Shown here piece after piece: positions 18,066-25,890 of a stretch of 64,000 nucleotides of DNA. The translations under genes and the position numbers were made by a program. The notes beneath the pieces are model-generated. The model searched no databases, was not told the origin of the DNA, and saw nothing but the letters and a program-made list of their open reading frames with translations. Position 1 is the stretch's first letter, and every line of letters starts with the position of its first letter. Source of the stretch: Burkholderiales bacterium (GTDB taxonomy: Bacteria; Pseudomonadota; Gammaproteobacteria; Burkholderiales; Burkholderiaceae_C); contig JAECRO010000005.1 in assembly GCA_016000195.1 (NCBI GenBank), positions 38,010 to 102,009 on the forward strand, given 5' to 3'.

Positions 18066-19010
18066 GTGAAAATTGGAATCCTGGGTGCGGGCGCATTGGG
18101 TTGCGCCATGGGCGGCGTGCTGACCGAGGCGGGCCATGAGGTCTGGCTGATCAACCGCAATGCGGACCAGGTCGAGGCGATGAACCGCCGGGGCCTGATG
18201 CTGCGCACCGACGGCATCGACCGCACGGTAGCGGTGCATGCGGCCACCACGGCCGGGGGCGTGGCGGGCGGCGTGGTCGATCTGGTGATCGTGCTGGTCA
18301 AGTCCTTTCACACCGCCGAGGCGATGCAGGGCGCCACCTCTTTGCTGGGGCCTGACACGGTGGTGCTGTCGCTGCAAAACGGCCTCGGGCATGAAGACGT
18401 GCTGGCCGGCATCGTCGGCCGCCGGCGGCTGCTGGCCGGCAAGACCTATGTGGGCGGCACGCAACTGGCGCCCGGCCATGTGATTGCCGGCACCCGCCAC
18501 AAGCTGACCCTGATCGGCGAGCCGGACGGTGGCCTGTCGGAGCGGGTGCTGCGCATTGCCGGCATGTTCAATCAGGCCGGGCTGGACACCACCGTCAGCG
18601 AAAGCATCTCGGGCGCCCTCTGGGACAAGCTGCTGGTCAATGTGGCCACCGGCGCCCTGAGCGGCATCACCCGCCTGCCTTACGGCCGGCTCTACCAGGC
18701 GCCCGAGCTGGAGGCCTGCGCCGTGGCCGCCGTGGCCGAGGCGATGGCGGTGGCCCGGGCCAGCGGCATCACCTTGAGCATTGCCGAGCCGGTCGATGCC
18801 TGGCGCATGGCCGGCGCCGGCCTGCCCTTCGAGTTCAAGCCGTCGATGCTGCAAAGCCTGGAAAAAGGCTCGATCACCGAGATCGACTTCATCAACGGCG
18901 CGGTGGTGCGCCAGGGCGCCCAGGTCGGCGTGCCGACGCCGGTCAACCAGACGCTGCTGGCCTGCATCAAGGGCATCGAACGCGGCCTGGCTGGTTTTGC
19001 TATTAAATAA
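18066..19010 (+). CDS. Ketopantoate reductase family protein (PanE-like)
   Basis: 315 residues from the GTG at 18066, which has GGGAG upstream. The N-terminal Rossmann motif is ILGAGALGCAMGGVLTEAG. The family motifs LVKSFHT, SLQNGLGHED, WDKLLVN (catalytic-lysine region) and the C-terminal STEIDFINGAVV-type segment (here GSITEIDFINGAVV) are present. PanE reduces 2-dehydropantoate to pantoate, but many paralogues act on other 2-keto acids. The next gene, a dehydroquinase, hints at aromatic or hydroaromatic acid metabolism rather than pantothenate synthesis. Confidence 0.88.
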   Translation: MKIGILGAGALGCAMGGVLTEAGHEVWLINRNADQVEAMNRRGLMLRTDGIDRTVAVHAATTAGGVAGGVVDLVIVLVKSFHTAEAMQGATSLLGPDTVVLSLQNGLGHEDVLAGIVGRRRLLAGKTYVGGTQLAPGHVIAGTRHKLTLIGEPDGGLSERVLRIAGMFNQAGLDTTVSESISGALWDKLLVNVATGALSGITRLPYGRLYQAPELEACAVAAVAEAMAVARASGITLSIAEPVDAWRMAGAGLPFEFKPSMLQSLEKGSITEIDFINGAVVRQGAQVGVPTPVNQTLLACIKGIERGLAGFAIK

Positions 19011-19075
19011 GTAGCTGCCAGTGCACTACCCATCTGCGCAAGCAGCAGTTTTAATGCGCTTGTAGCTTGTATTCA
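18993..19075 (-). repeat. Dispersed TGCGCAAGCAGC repeat between panE-like and aroQ genes
   Basis: TTTTGCTATTAAATAAGTAGC, with TGCGCAAGCAGC further on, matches the reverse orientation of the reference copy. It starts inside the last codons of the panE-like gene, so it sets that protein's C terminus. Confidence 0.6.
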
Positions 19076-19092
19076 CCATTTAAGGACACTCC

Positions 19093-19539
19093 ATGAAAAT
19101 TCTCATGCTGCACGGCATCAACCACAACATGTTCGGCAAGCGCGACCCCAGGCAGTACGGCACCATCACGCTGGACGAAATCAACGCCAGCCTGGCCGGG
19201 CTGGGCCGGGAACTGGGCGCGCAGATCGAGGCCTTCCAGACCAACAGCGAAGGCGAGATGTGCGAGCGCATTCACCGGGGCTACCAGGACGGCGTGGATG
19301 CGGTGCTGATCAATGCCGGCGCCTGGACGCACTACAGCTACGGCATCCGCGATGCGCTGGCCATCCTGACCTGCCCCATCGTCGAGCTGCACATGTCCAA
19401 CATCCATGCGCGCGAAGCCTTCCGCCACGTCTCGGTGTTCGCCGAAATCGTCAGGGGCCAGATCTGCGGCTTTGGCGCGGACAGCTACCTGCTGGCACTG
19501 CGCGCAGCGGTGTCCGCCGTTGAAGCGGCCCGGACATAA
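19093..19539 (+). CDS. aroQ: Type II 3-dehydroquinate dehydratase
   Basis: 148 residues, the usual size of the flavodoxin-like dodecameric enzyme, which dehydrates 3-dehydroquinate to 3-dehydroshikimate. Catalytic positions are kept: Asn in the first loop, Arg and Tyr in KRDPRQYG, INAGAWTHYS (Asn, His), ELHMSN (His) and AREAFR. The first-loop context (HGINHN instead of the common NGPNLN) and Trp/Tyr substitutions mark a divergent subgroup, perhaps a catabolic (quinate) form. A GGA-containing leader lies between the repeat and the ATG. Confidence 0.9.
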   Translation: MKILMLHGINHNMFGKRDPRQYGTITLDEINASLAGLGRELGAQIEAFQTNSEGEMCERIHRGYQDGVDAVLINAGAWTHYSYGIRDALAILTCPIVELHMSNIHAREAFRHVSVFAEIVRGQICGFGADSYLLALRAAVSAVEAART

Positions 19540-19650
19540 CGGCAGCCTGGCCGGTTGACGGCCACGCCGCATCCCGTCCCGTGCATCTGGTGGCTTGGCT
19601 GGCGGATTCGGCCAGGGCGCCGATGGCGCCGCACCGGCTTTTGAACGCCT

Positions 19651-21888
19651 TCAGGCCTTGCGGCGCAGCAGCCGCAGGCCGTTGGCCACCACCAGCAGGC
19701 TGGCGCCCATGTCGGCGAACACCGCCATCCACATGGTGGCGCTGCCAAACACGGCCAGCACGAAAAACACGATCTTGATCCCGAGGGCCAGCGTGATGTT
19801 CTGCCACAGCACGGCATGCGTGCGCCGCGACAGGCGCACCGTCTCGGCAATGCGCCGCAGGTTGTCGTTCATGATGACCACATCGGCCGCCTCGATGGCA
19901 ATGTCGGCGCCCGCGCCGCCCATGGCAAAACCGATGTCGGCCTGCGCCAGCGCGGGCGCGTCGTTGATGCCGTCGCCGATCATGCCGGTCGCGCCGTACC
20001 GGCCTTGCATTTCCCGGATGGCGGCCAGTTTTTCCTCGGGCAGCAGGTTGCCGCGCACGTCAATGATGCCGGCCTGCGCCGCCACTGCGCTGGCCGTGGC
20101 GGCGTTGTCGCCGCTGAGCATGACGGGCGTCACGCCCAGCGCCTTCAGCTCGGCAATCGCCTGGCGCGAGGTTTCCCTGATCGTGTCGGCCACCGCAAAA
20201 ATCCCCAGCACGCCCTGCCCGCTGGCCAGCAGCGTGACCGTGCGGCCCTGCTGTTCATGCAGCGCCAGCGCCGCTTCCAGCGCAGGCGAGCATTGCCGGC
20301 GTTCCTCCACCAGCCGGTGGTTGCCCAGCGCATACGGTTGTCCACCGATCTGGCCCTGAACGCCCCGCCCCGACAGCGCTTCAAGCCTCTCGACCGCCTC
20401 TGCCGCCTCTGCCGGCAGGGCGCTTTGCAGGTTGCCATCCTTCAGCCCTTGCGCGATGGCGCTGGACACCGGATGGTCGGAGCGCGCCGCCAGCGTGGCC
20501 GCCAGGCGGCCGACTTCGGCCCGATCCGCGCCGTTCCAAACCTGCCACGCCACCAGCACCGGCTTGCCCTGGGTGATGGTGCCGGTCTTGTCCAGCGCCA
20601 CGGCCTTCAGCCGGCGGGCCTCTTCCAGGTAAGTGCCGCCCTTGATCAATATGCCGCGCCGGGCCGCCGTGGTCAGGCCGCTGACGACCGTGACCGGGGT
20701 GGACACCACCAGCGCGCACGGGCAGGCAATCACCAGCAGCACCAGCGCCTTGTACAGCGCCTCCAGCCAGGTCCAGTCAAGCGCCAGCGGCGTCAAGGCG
20801 GCCACGGCCAGCGCCAGCAGGAACACCGCCGGTGTGTAGATGGCGGCGAAACGGTCGATGAAGGTTTGCGTGGGCGCGCGCGCGCCTTGCGCCTGCTCGA
20901 CGGCATGGATGATGCGCGCCAGCGTGCTGTCGCTGGCGGCCGCCGTCACCCGCAGCTCCAGCGCGCCGGTCTGGCTGATGGTGCCGCCGAACACGCTGTC
21001 GCCCGCCGCCTTGTCCACCGGCAGGCTTTCGCCGGTGACGGGCGCCTGGTTGACCGCGCTGGCGCCAGCCGTGACCAGACCATCCAGCGGAATGCGCCCG
21101 CCGGGCCTGACGCGCACCGTCGCGCCCAGCGGCACGTCATTGAGCGGCACGCTGGTCCACTGGCCGTCCGGCTGACGAAGCTCGGCTTCTTCGGGCGCCA
21201 GCGCCATCAGGCCCTTGATGGCATTGCGCGCGCGGTCCACCGCCATGGCCTCGATCAGCTCGGCGATGGAATACAGCGCCATCACCATGGCCGCCTCGGG
21301 CCACTGGCCGATCAGGAAGGCGCCCGTGACGGCCACCGTCATCAGCGCATTGATGTTGAGCCGGCGCCTGAACAAGGCCGTGAGGCCTTTCTGGTACACC
21401 TCCAGCCCGGCCATGAAGATGGCGGCCAGCGCCAGCGCCATGCCGGCCAGCGTCCAGGGCAGGCCGGCGGGGGCAAAAAAGCTGATGGCCTCGGCCACGC
21501 CCGCCAGCACCAGCGCGCCCGCCAGCCGGGGCAGGCCCGGGGGCAGGCCGCCGTGACCATGCGCGTGGCCGTGGTCGTGCCCGCCATGGGTTTCGCCGAC
21601 CGGCCCGGCGGCGGCAAACGGCTGCATCCTGTAGCCCGCCTGGCCTATCGCGCTGACCGCCGCCTGAAGGGCTTCGGCCTGCGCATCAATCGTCAGCGTG
21701 CGCGCCACCAGCTGAAAGCTGAGCGAGCGGATGCCCGGCACGCCGGCCAGCACGCGCCGGATGTCGGCCTCTTCAACCGCGCAGTCCATCGCCGGGATGC
21801 GAAAGCGCGCGGCGCCGGCGGGCGCGGGCGCGGCGGGAATGTTGGCAATGGCGGGCGTGTGGGAGGGTTGCTTGCAGCAGTCGCTCAT
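19651..21888 (-). CDS. Heavy-metal-translocating P1B-type ATPase (Zn/Cd/Pb exporter)
   Basis: 745 residues from the ATG at 21888. The N terminus has CC at residues 4-5, a heavy-metal-associated-like domain with MDCAVEEADI (metal site DCxxEE as in ZntA/CadA), then a His-rich stretch (HGGHDHGHAHGHGG). Membrane helices follow, with the TGES actuator loop, the transmembrane metal motif CPC, DKTGT (phospho-Asp near residue 431) and GDGINDAPALAQ. DKTGT and CPC with a DCxxEE N terminus indicate Zn, Cd or Pb export from the cytoplasm. It is divergent from a MerR regulator gene with a MerR-type promoter between them. Confidence 0.95.
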   Translation of the reverse strand: MSDCCKQPSHTPAIANIPAAPAPAGAARFRIPAMDCAVEEADIRRVLAGVPGIRSLSFQLVARTLTIDAQAEALQAAVSAIGQAGYRMQPFAAAGPVGETHGGHDHGHAHGHGGLPPGLPRLAGALVLAGVAEAISFFAPAGLPWTLAGMALALAAIFMAGLEVYQKGLTALFRRRLNINALMTVAVTGAFLIGQWPEAAMVMALYSIAELIEAMAVDRARNAIKGLMALAPEEAELRQPDGQWTSVPLNDVPLGATVRVRPGGRIPLDGLVTAGASAVNQAPVTGESLPVDKAAGDSVFGGTISQTGALELRVTAAASDSTLARIIHAVEQAQGARAPTQTFIDRFAAIYTPAVFLLALAVAALTPLALDWTWLEALYKALVLLVIACPCALVVSTPVTVVSGLTTAARRGILIKGGTYLEEARRLKAVALDKTGTITQGKPVLVAWQVWNGADRAEVGRLAATLAARSDHPVSSAIAQGLKDGNLQSALPAEAAEAVERLEALSGRGVQGQIGGQPYALGNHRLVEERRQCSPALEAALALHEQQGRTVTLLASGQGVLGIFAVADTIRETSRQAIAELKALGVTPVMLSGDNAATASAVAAQAGIIDVRGNLLPEEKLAAIREMQGRYGATGMIGDGINDAPALAQADIGFAMGGAGADIAIEAADVVIMNDNLRRIAETVRLSRRTHAVLWQNITLALGIKIVFFVLAVFGSATMWMAVFADMGASLLVVANGLRLLRRKA

Positions 21889-21910
21889 GGTTTTTATTTC
21901 CTGTGCCACC

Positions 21911-21941
21911 ATTAAAAACCCTGAACCCACTTGAAGGTCAA
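21911..21941 (-). promoter_or_regulatory. MerR-type promoter/operator for the metal ATPase
   Basis: On the minus strand TTGACC (21941-21936) and TTTAAT (21916-21911) are separated by exactly 19 bases, the long spacer typical of MerR-activated promoters. The spacer contains the imperfect dyad ACCTTCAAGTGGGTTCAGGGT, a likely binding site for the adjacent regulator. Confidence 0.75.
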
Positions 21942-21944
21942 GCC

Positions 21945-22403
21945 ATGTCCGCCATAAAACCTCTGCGCCTGATCGGGAAAGCCGCCGCCCTGAGCGGCGT
22001 CAGCGCCGCCAACATCCGTTTCTACGAGGCCCAGGGCCTGCTGGCGGCCGGCCCGCGCGCGGCCAACGGCTACCGCGGCTACGCCGACGGCGACATCCAC
22101 CAGCTGCGCTTCATCCGCCTGTGCCGGGCGATGGACATGTCGCTCGATGAAGTGCGCACCTTGCTGAACCTGGACCTGGCTGAAAAAGCCGGATGCGCGG
22201 CGGCGAACGCCGCGCTCGAATCCCACATCGCGCATGTCGGCGAGCGCCTGGCCGAACTGCAGGCCCTGCAGGACGACCTGGTAAAGCTGCGCGCCTGCTG
22301 CGACGGCAGCGGGCCGCAGTGCCGGATCATGCAGGCGCTGCACGACCGCGCCGCGCACCTGCCGCGCGAAGAGGCGAAGTCGCGCGCGCACCGGCATGTG
22401 TGA
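21945..22403 (+). CDS. MerR-family heavy-metal regulator (CadR/PbrR-like)
   Basis: 152 residues from the ATG at 21945. The N-terminal winged helix-turn-helix reads LIGKAAALSGVSAANIRFYE, followed by the dimerisation helix and a C-terminal metal loop. Cys84, Cys118/119 and Cys126 fit the metal-binding cysteines of the Cd/Pb-sensing branch. It should repress, and with Cd, Pb or Zn activate, the divergent ATPase gene by untwisting the 19-base-spacer promoter. The short 56 base intergenic region means both genes share one control region. Confidence 0.92.
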   Translation: MSAIKPLRLIGKAAALSGVSAANIRFYEAQGLLAAGPRAANGYRGYADGDIHQLRFIRLCRAMDMSLDEVRTLLNLDLAEKAGCAAANAALESHIAHVGERLAELQALQDDLVKLRACCDGSGPQCRIMQALHDRAAHLPREEAKSRAHRHV

Positions 22404-22500
22404 TGCGCAACACGGCCTTCCCGGATTTCATCGCGGCGCGGATGCCGCCGTGAGCCCTACGCTGATTGCCACCGGCCAGGGCGTGGACTACAGTGTTTCG

Positions 22501-23613
22501 ATGCACTCAACACTTTCCCCATGGCGGCTGGTTCATCTGGCGCTGCTGGCGTCTGCCCTGGCCTTGAGCGCTGGCGCATCGGCGCAACAACCGCCGCCCA
22601 GCCTCCAGCCCGACAGCGGCCCGTGGAGCAGCGGCGCGGGTTTTCACTTTGACCTGGGCAAGAAAAAACTGAAGAAAACCCGCCAGTCGGTCAGCGGCAT
22701 CGCCTGCAACCTCGATGCCCGGCAGCAGCGCGTTTGCCTGGTGGTTTTTGATGAAGGCGCGCAGGCCCGCTACGCTTATCTGGGCGACAAGGCATTGACC
22801 CCCGATGCCGAACCCGTGGTGCTGCGCGACACGGCTGACGAACTCGATGCCGAGGGTGCGGCCACCGACGGGCAGTATTTCTACGTCACCGGCTCGCACT
22901 CGGCCAAACGCAACGACTGCGCCAGCAACCCCGGCAGCCGCCATGTGCTGCGCTTGCGGCTGGACCCGGCCACCGGCCGCGCCAGCCGCGCGCAGGCGGA
23001 CCCTGCCGGCAGCGGCAGGCTGTGGCCGATCATGCAGGCGCAGCCCGAGCTGGCGGCGCACGTCGGCGAGAACAAATGCCTGGGCTCCGAGATACCGCCC
23101 CAGGCGCCCGCGCTGGCCGGCCAGCAAGGCGTGAATATCGAGGGCCTGGCGGTGCAGGGCGGGCGGCTGTACTTTGGTTTTCGCGGCCCGGTTTCAAAGG
23201 GTGTGGCCTTGGTGCTGGCCGTCGATGCCGATGCGCTGTTTGGCGCTGAAGCGGCGCGCGACCCCAAGGCGACGATGACCCGCCTGGCGCTCGGCCAGAA
23301 CCGGGGCATTCGCGACATGGTGGCCGTCAAGACCGGGTTGCTGCTGCTGGCCGGGCCGGACGACAGCAGCGCCAGCCAGGGCGCGGGCTGGACGGTGGCC
23401 TGGTGGGATGGCAAGGCCGCCGAAGGCCGCGTGGTGCAGCCCAGGGTTCTGGCGACGCTGGACCTGAGCGGCGTCAAGCTGCGCAAGTGCGACAAGGAAC
23501 TCAAGCCCGAGGCCATGACGGTACTGGAAGAAACCCCTGCCGCCTACAAGCTGCTGGTGCTGTCGGACGGCCTGTGCGACGGCGGGCCGCTGGCCTTCAC
23601 GCTTGCGCGCTGA
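22501..23613 (+). CDS. Secreted DUF3616-type protein
   Basis: 370 residues from the ATG at 22501. A Sec signal peptide ends near GASAQQ. The rest resembles DUF3616 proteins, predicted beta-propeller-like periplasmic proteins; recognisable pieces are SGIACNL, DAEGAATDGQYFYVTGSHS, NIEGLAVQGGRLYFGFRGP, and KPEAMTVLEE near the end. The family shares features with phytase-like/esterase-like propellers, but its substrate is unknown. The 97 bases before it hold no gene. Confidence 0.8.
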   Translation: MHSTLSPWRLVHLALLASALALSAGASAQQPPPSLQPDSGPWSSGAGFHFDLGKKKLKKTRQSVSGIACNLDARQQRVCLVVFDEGAQARYAYLGDKALTPDAEPVVLRDTADELDAEGAATDGQYFYVTGSHSAKRNDCASNPGSRHVLRLRLDPATGRASRAQADPAGSGRLWPIMQAQPELAAHVGENKCLGSEIPPQAPALAGQQGVNIEGLAVQGGRLYFGFRGPVSKGVALVLAVDADALFGAEAARDPKATMTRLALGQNRGIRDMVAVKTGLLLLAGPDDSSASQGAGWTVAWWDGKAAEGRVVQPRVLATLDLSGVKLRKCDKELKPEAMTVLEETPAAYKLLVLSDGLCDGGPLAFTLAR

Positions 23614-23635
23614 GGGAACCCGCATTAACGGGGGC

Positions 23636-23702
23636 TAAATTGCTCCTGAAACAATAGCTATTAATGCACACAGGCATTGCGCAAATGGCCTTTTTTAATG
23701 CT
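23636..23702 (-). repeat. Dispersed repeat copy after the DUF3616 gene
   Basis: ATTGCTCCTGAAACAATAGC and TTGCGCAAATGGCCTTTTTT match the TTGCTCCTGAATTGATAGC subtype found inside metH at 42355-42420. Confidence 0.65.
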
Positions 23703-23731
23703 TTTTTGAAAATACGCGGCTAGCGTTAGCC

Positions 23732-23814
23732 CGTCATTCCCGCGCAGGCGGGAATCCAGACTCGTGTGAGCGTTCAATCCCGGTTGCTGGCTCCCCGCCT
23801 GCGCGGGGATGACG
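23732..23814. repeat. Inverted-repeat element built on GTCATTCCCGCGCAGGCGGG
   Basis: CGTCATTCCCGCGCAGGCGG at the left end reappears as the inverse, CCGCCTGCGCGGGGATGACG, at the right end, about 83 bases in total. Each end is itself palindromic (TTCCCGCGCAGGCGGGAA; CCCCGCCTGCGCGGGG). GTCATTCCCGCG-type sequences are widespread small repeats in Proteobacteria. Confidence 0.75.
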
Positions 23815-23818
23815 CGCC

Positions 23819-24049
23819 TCAGGCCAGCAATGCGGCGCTCACCGCAGCCTCATCGAGCACCGCAAACGCCATGTTGTGCCGCCCGGTCAGCGGGCCGCCG
23901 CCCGGAATGAGGTGGCCGTCCGCGTCATGGCCCAGCGCCTTGAACTTCCACACATTGCCAATCAGCTTGAGGTTGCCGACGCATTCCCCCTGGCGGGTCA
24001 GAACCCGAACCACCTGGTCGTTCACGCGGTGCAGGGTCAGTGGATTCAA
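23819..24049 (-). CDS. Small conserved-looking hypothetical protein
   Basis: 76 residues, apparently from a TTG start. It has no signal peptide or membrane segment. It reads as a short beta-rich soluble protein (QVVRVLTRQGECVGNLKLIG, KFKALGHDADGHLIPGGGP) with the flavour of a small barrel. Codon use resembles the neighbours. I do not recognise the family. It ends 5 bases from the inverted repeat. Confidence 0.55.
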   Translation of the reverse strand: MNPLTLHRVNDQVVRVLTRQGECVGNLKLIGNVWKFKALGHDADGHLIPGGGPLTGRHNMAFAVLDEAAVSAALLA

Positions 24050-24196
24050 GGCGGCGGCTCCGGTGGGTTTGTGTCTGAAAGGCCGGAGCCGAGTTTAGCG
24101 ACCCGCGCAAGCCGCAATCCTGAACCGGAATTCAGGGCAAGCGCAGAGCCAGTTAATCTCGGGCCTTGTTCAAACCTTTTTTGAAAAGGCCGAAAG

Positions 24197-25474
24197 ATGC
24201 TTGATCTACTCGTCAAAAACGCCAGCCTGCCCGATGGCCGGACCGGCATGTCGGTGGCCGTGCGCGATGGCTTAATCGCCGAGGTCGCGCCCGGCCTGGA
24301 CGCCCCGGCGCGCGAGCTCATCGACGCGCAAGGCTTCCTGCTCAGCCCGCCCTTCGTCGATGCCCATTTCCACATGGACGCGACCCTGAGCTACGGCCTG
24401 CCGCGCGTCAACCAAAGCGGCACGCTGCTCGAAGGCATTGCCGTGTGGGGCGAACTCAAACCCCTGCTGACGGCCGACGCCATCATCGAGCGCGCCCTCG
24501 CCTACTGCGACTGGGCTGTCGCCAAAGGCCTGCTGGCGATTCGCAGCCATGTCGATACCAGCGACCCCAGCCTGCTGCCGGTCGAGGCGCTGCTCGAAGT
24601 CAGGCGCCGCGTCGCGCCCTACCTCGACCTGCAGCTGGTCGCCTTTCCGCAGGACGGCGTGCTGCGCTCCAAAGGCGGCATGGAGAACCTGAAACGAGCC
24701 TTGGACCTGGGCGTGGACGTGGTCGGCGGCATCCCGCACTTCGAGCGCACGAGTGAACAAGGCGCGGCCAGCGTGCGGCTGCTGTGCGAGCTGGCGGCCG
24801 AGCGCGGCCTGCTGGTGGACATGCACTGCGACGAGAGCGACGACCCGCTGTCGCGCCACATCGAGACGCTGGCCTTCGAGGCGCAGCGCCTGGGCTTGCA
24901 GGGCCGCGTCAACGGCTCGCACTGCACGTCAATGCATTCGATGGACAACTATTACGTCAGCAAGCTGCTGCCGCTGATCTTTGAGGCCGGCGTCAGCGTC
25001 ATCGCCAACCCGCTGATCAACATCACGCTGCAGGGCCGGCACGACAGCTACCCCAAGCGGCGCGGCATGACCCGCGTTCCCGAGTTGCTGGCCGCCGGCG
25101 TGAACGTCGCCTTCGGCCACGACTGCGTGATGGACCCGTGGTACGGCATGGGCAGCGGCGACATGCTCGAAGTCGCGCACATGGGTTTGCACGTGGCGCA
25201 GATGACCAGCCAGCAAGGCATCCGCGCCGGCTTCGACGCGGTGACGGTGAATGCGGCGAAGGTGATGCACCTGCAGGGCTACGGCTTGGCGCCGGGCTGC
25301 GATGCGAGCTTCGTGCTGCTGCAGGCGCGGGATGCGGTGGAGGCGATCCGGTTAAGGGCGAATCGGCTAAAGGTGTGGAGGAAGGGCAAGCTGGTGGCTG
25401 AGACGCCGGAGGTGGTGGCGCGGTTGCTGCTGCCGCAGCGGTCTTCGGCCACCCGCTTCATGCCTTCTCGATAG
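24197..25474 (+). CDS. Cytosine-deaminase-like amidohydrolase
   Basis: 425 residues in the amidohydrolase superfamily. Metal ligands are visible in order: DAHFHMD (HxH), LVDMHCDESDD (His plus acidic residues), GSHCTSMHS and GHDCVMDPWY (final Asp). This order and the GHD-V-DPWY motif are those of CodA and related N-isopropylammelide or creatinine deaminases, which deaminate cytosine-like heterocycles. The substrate is undetermined. The allantoin-type genes 9 kb upstream suggest a general nitrogen-heterocycle catabolism interest, only by theme. The C terminus runs up to the transposase fragment. Confidence 0.88.
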   Translation: MLDLLVKNASLPDGRTGMSVAVRDGLIAEVAPGLDAPARELIDAQGFLLSPPFVDAHFHMDATLSYGLPRVNQSGTLLEGIAVWGELKPLLTADAIIERALAYCDWAVAKGLLAIRSHVDTSDPSLLPVEALLEVRRRVAPYLDLQLVAFPQDGVLRSKGGMENLKRALDLGVDVVGGIPHFERTSEQGAASVRLLCELAAERGLLVDMHCDESDDPLSRHIETLAFEAQRLGLQGRVNGSHCTSMHSMDNYYVSKLLPLIFEAGVSVIANPLINITLQGRHDSYPKRRGMTRVPELLAAGVNVAFGHDCVMDPWYGMGSGDMLEVAHMGLHVAQMTSQQGIRAGFDAVTVNAAKVMHLQGYGLAPGCDASFVLLQARDAVEAIRLRANRLKVWRKGKLVAETPEVVARLLLPQRSSATRFMPSR

Positions 25475-25506
25475 ACTCCGAATTGCTTTGAGCGCCGTTG
25501 GACTGA

Positions 25507-25833
25507 CGCGAGCGACTTGAGTCAGAAGACAAGACCAAAAATGAAATGATGCGCCAGATGATTCATACCTGCCTGCAAAATGCCTTGCCATTTCACTTCG
25601 TGCTGACGGACAGCTGGTTCGCTTCGGAGGAGAACTTTGACTTCATCACGAGCCGGGGCAAGCACTTCATGGCGGCCCTGAAGAGCAACCGGCTGGTGGC
25701 GTTGAGCCAGGAAGACTGGAAGAAAAAGCGTTTCGTGCGCGTAGACGAGCTGCGATTTTCAGCGCAAGGCGCCGTGCAAGGCTGGCTCAAGGGGTCTGCC
25801 GCCTGGGCCATGCGCAGGCTGTGGCGGGCATAA
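25507..25833 (+). mobile_element. Central/C-terminal fragment of a DDE (IS4/IS701-like) transposase
   Basis: After a stop the frame reads KTKNEMMRQMIHTCLQNALPF, FVLTDSWFASEENFDFI, KHFMAALKSNRLVALS and RFVRVDELRF. This is the segment around the second catalytic Asp of an IS4-superfamily transposase. It lacks the N terminus and the part carrying the catalytic Glu, and ends with unrelated residues at 25833. It marks the left edge of the chaperone-GTPase island. A separate N-terminal piece of apparently the same transposase type lies at 57353. Confidence 0.8.
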
Positions 25834-25890
25834 TTGCGATTCGGAATTCCCCACTTCAGCCGCCCGTCGTTTCCCAAATCAGCACAATCC

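Noticed and set aside
19093-19539. Suspicion that the dehydroquinase is inactive because its first loop is unusual
   Set aside because: On alignment by eye, the catalytic Asn, Arg, Tyr, His and second Arg positions are all kept; only neighbours differ.
19816-21915. 699-codon frame on + opposite the metal ATPase
   Set aside because: Arg/Gln/His-rich nonsense composition; the opposite strand carries all P-type ATPase motifs.
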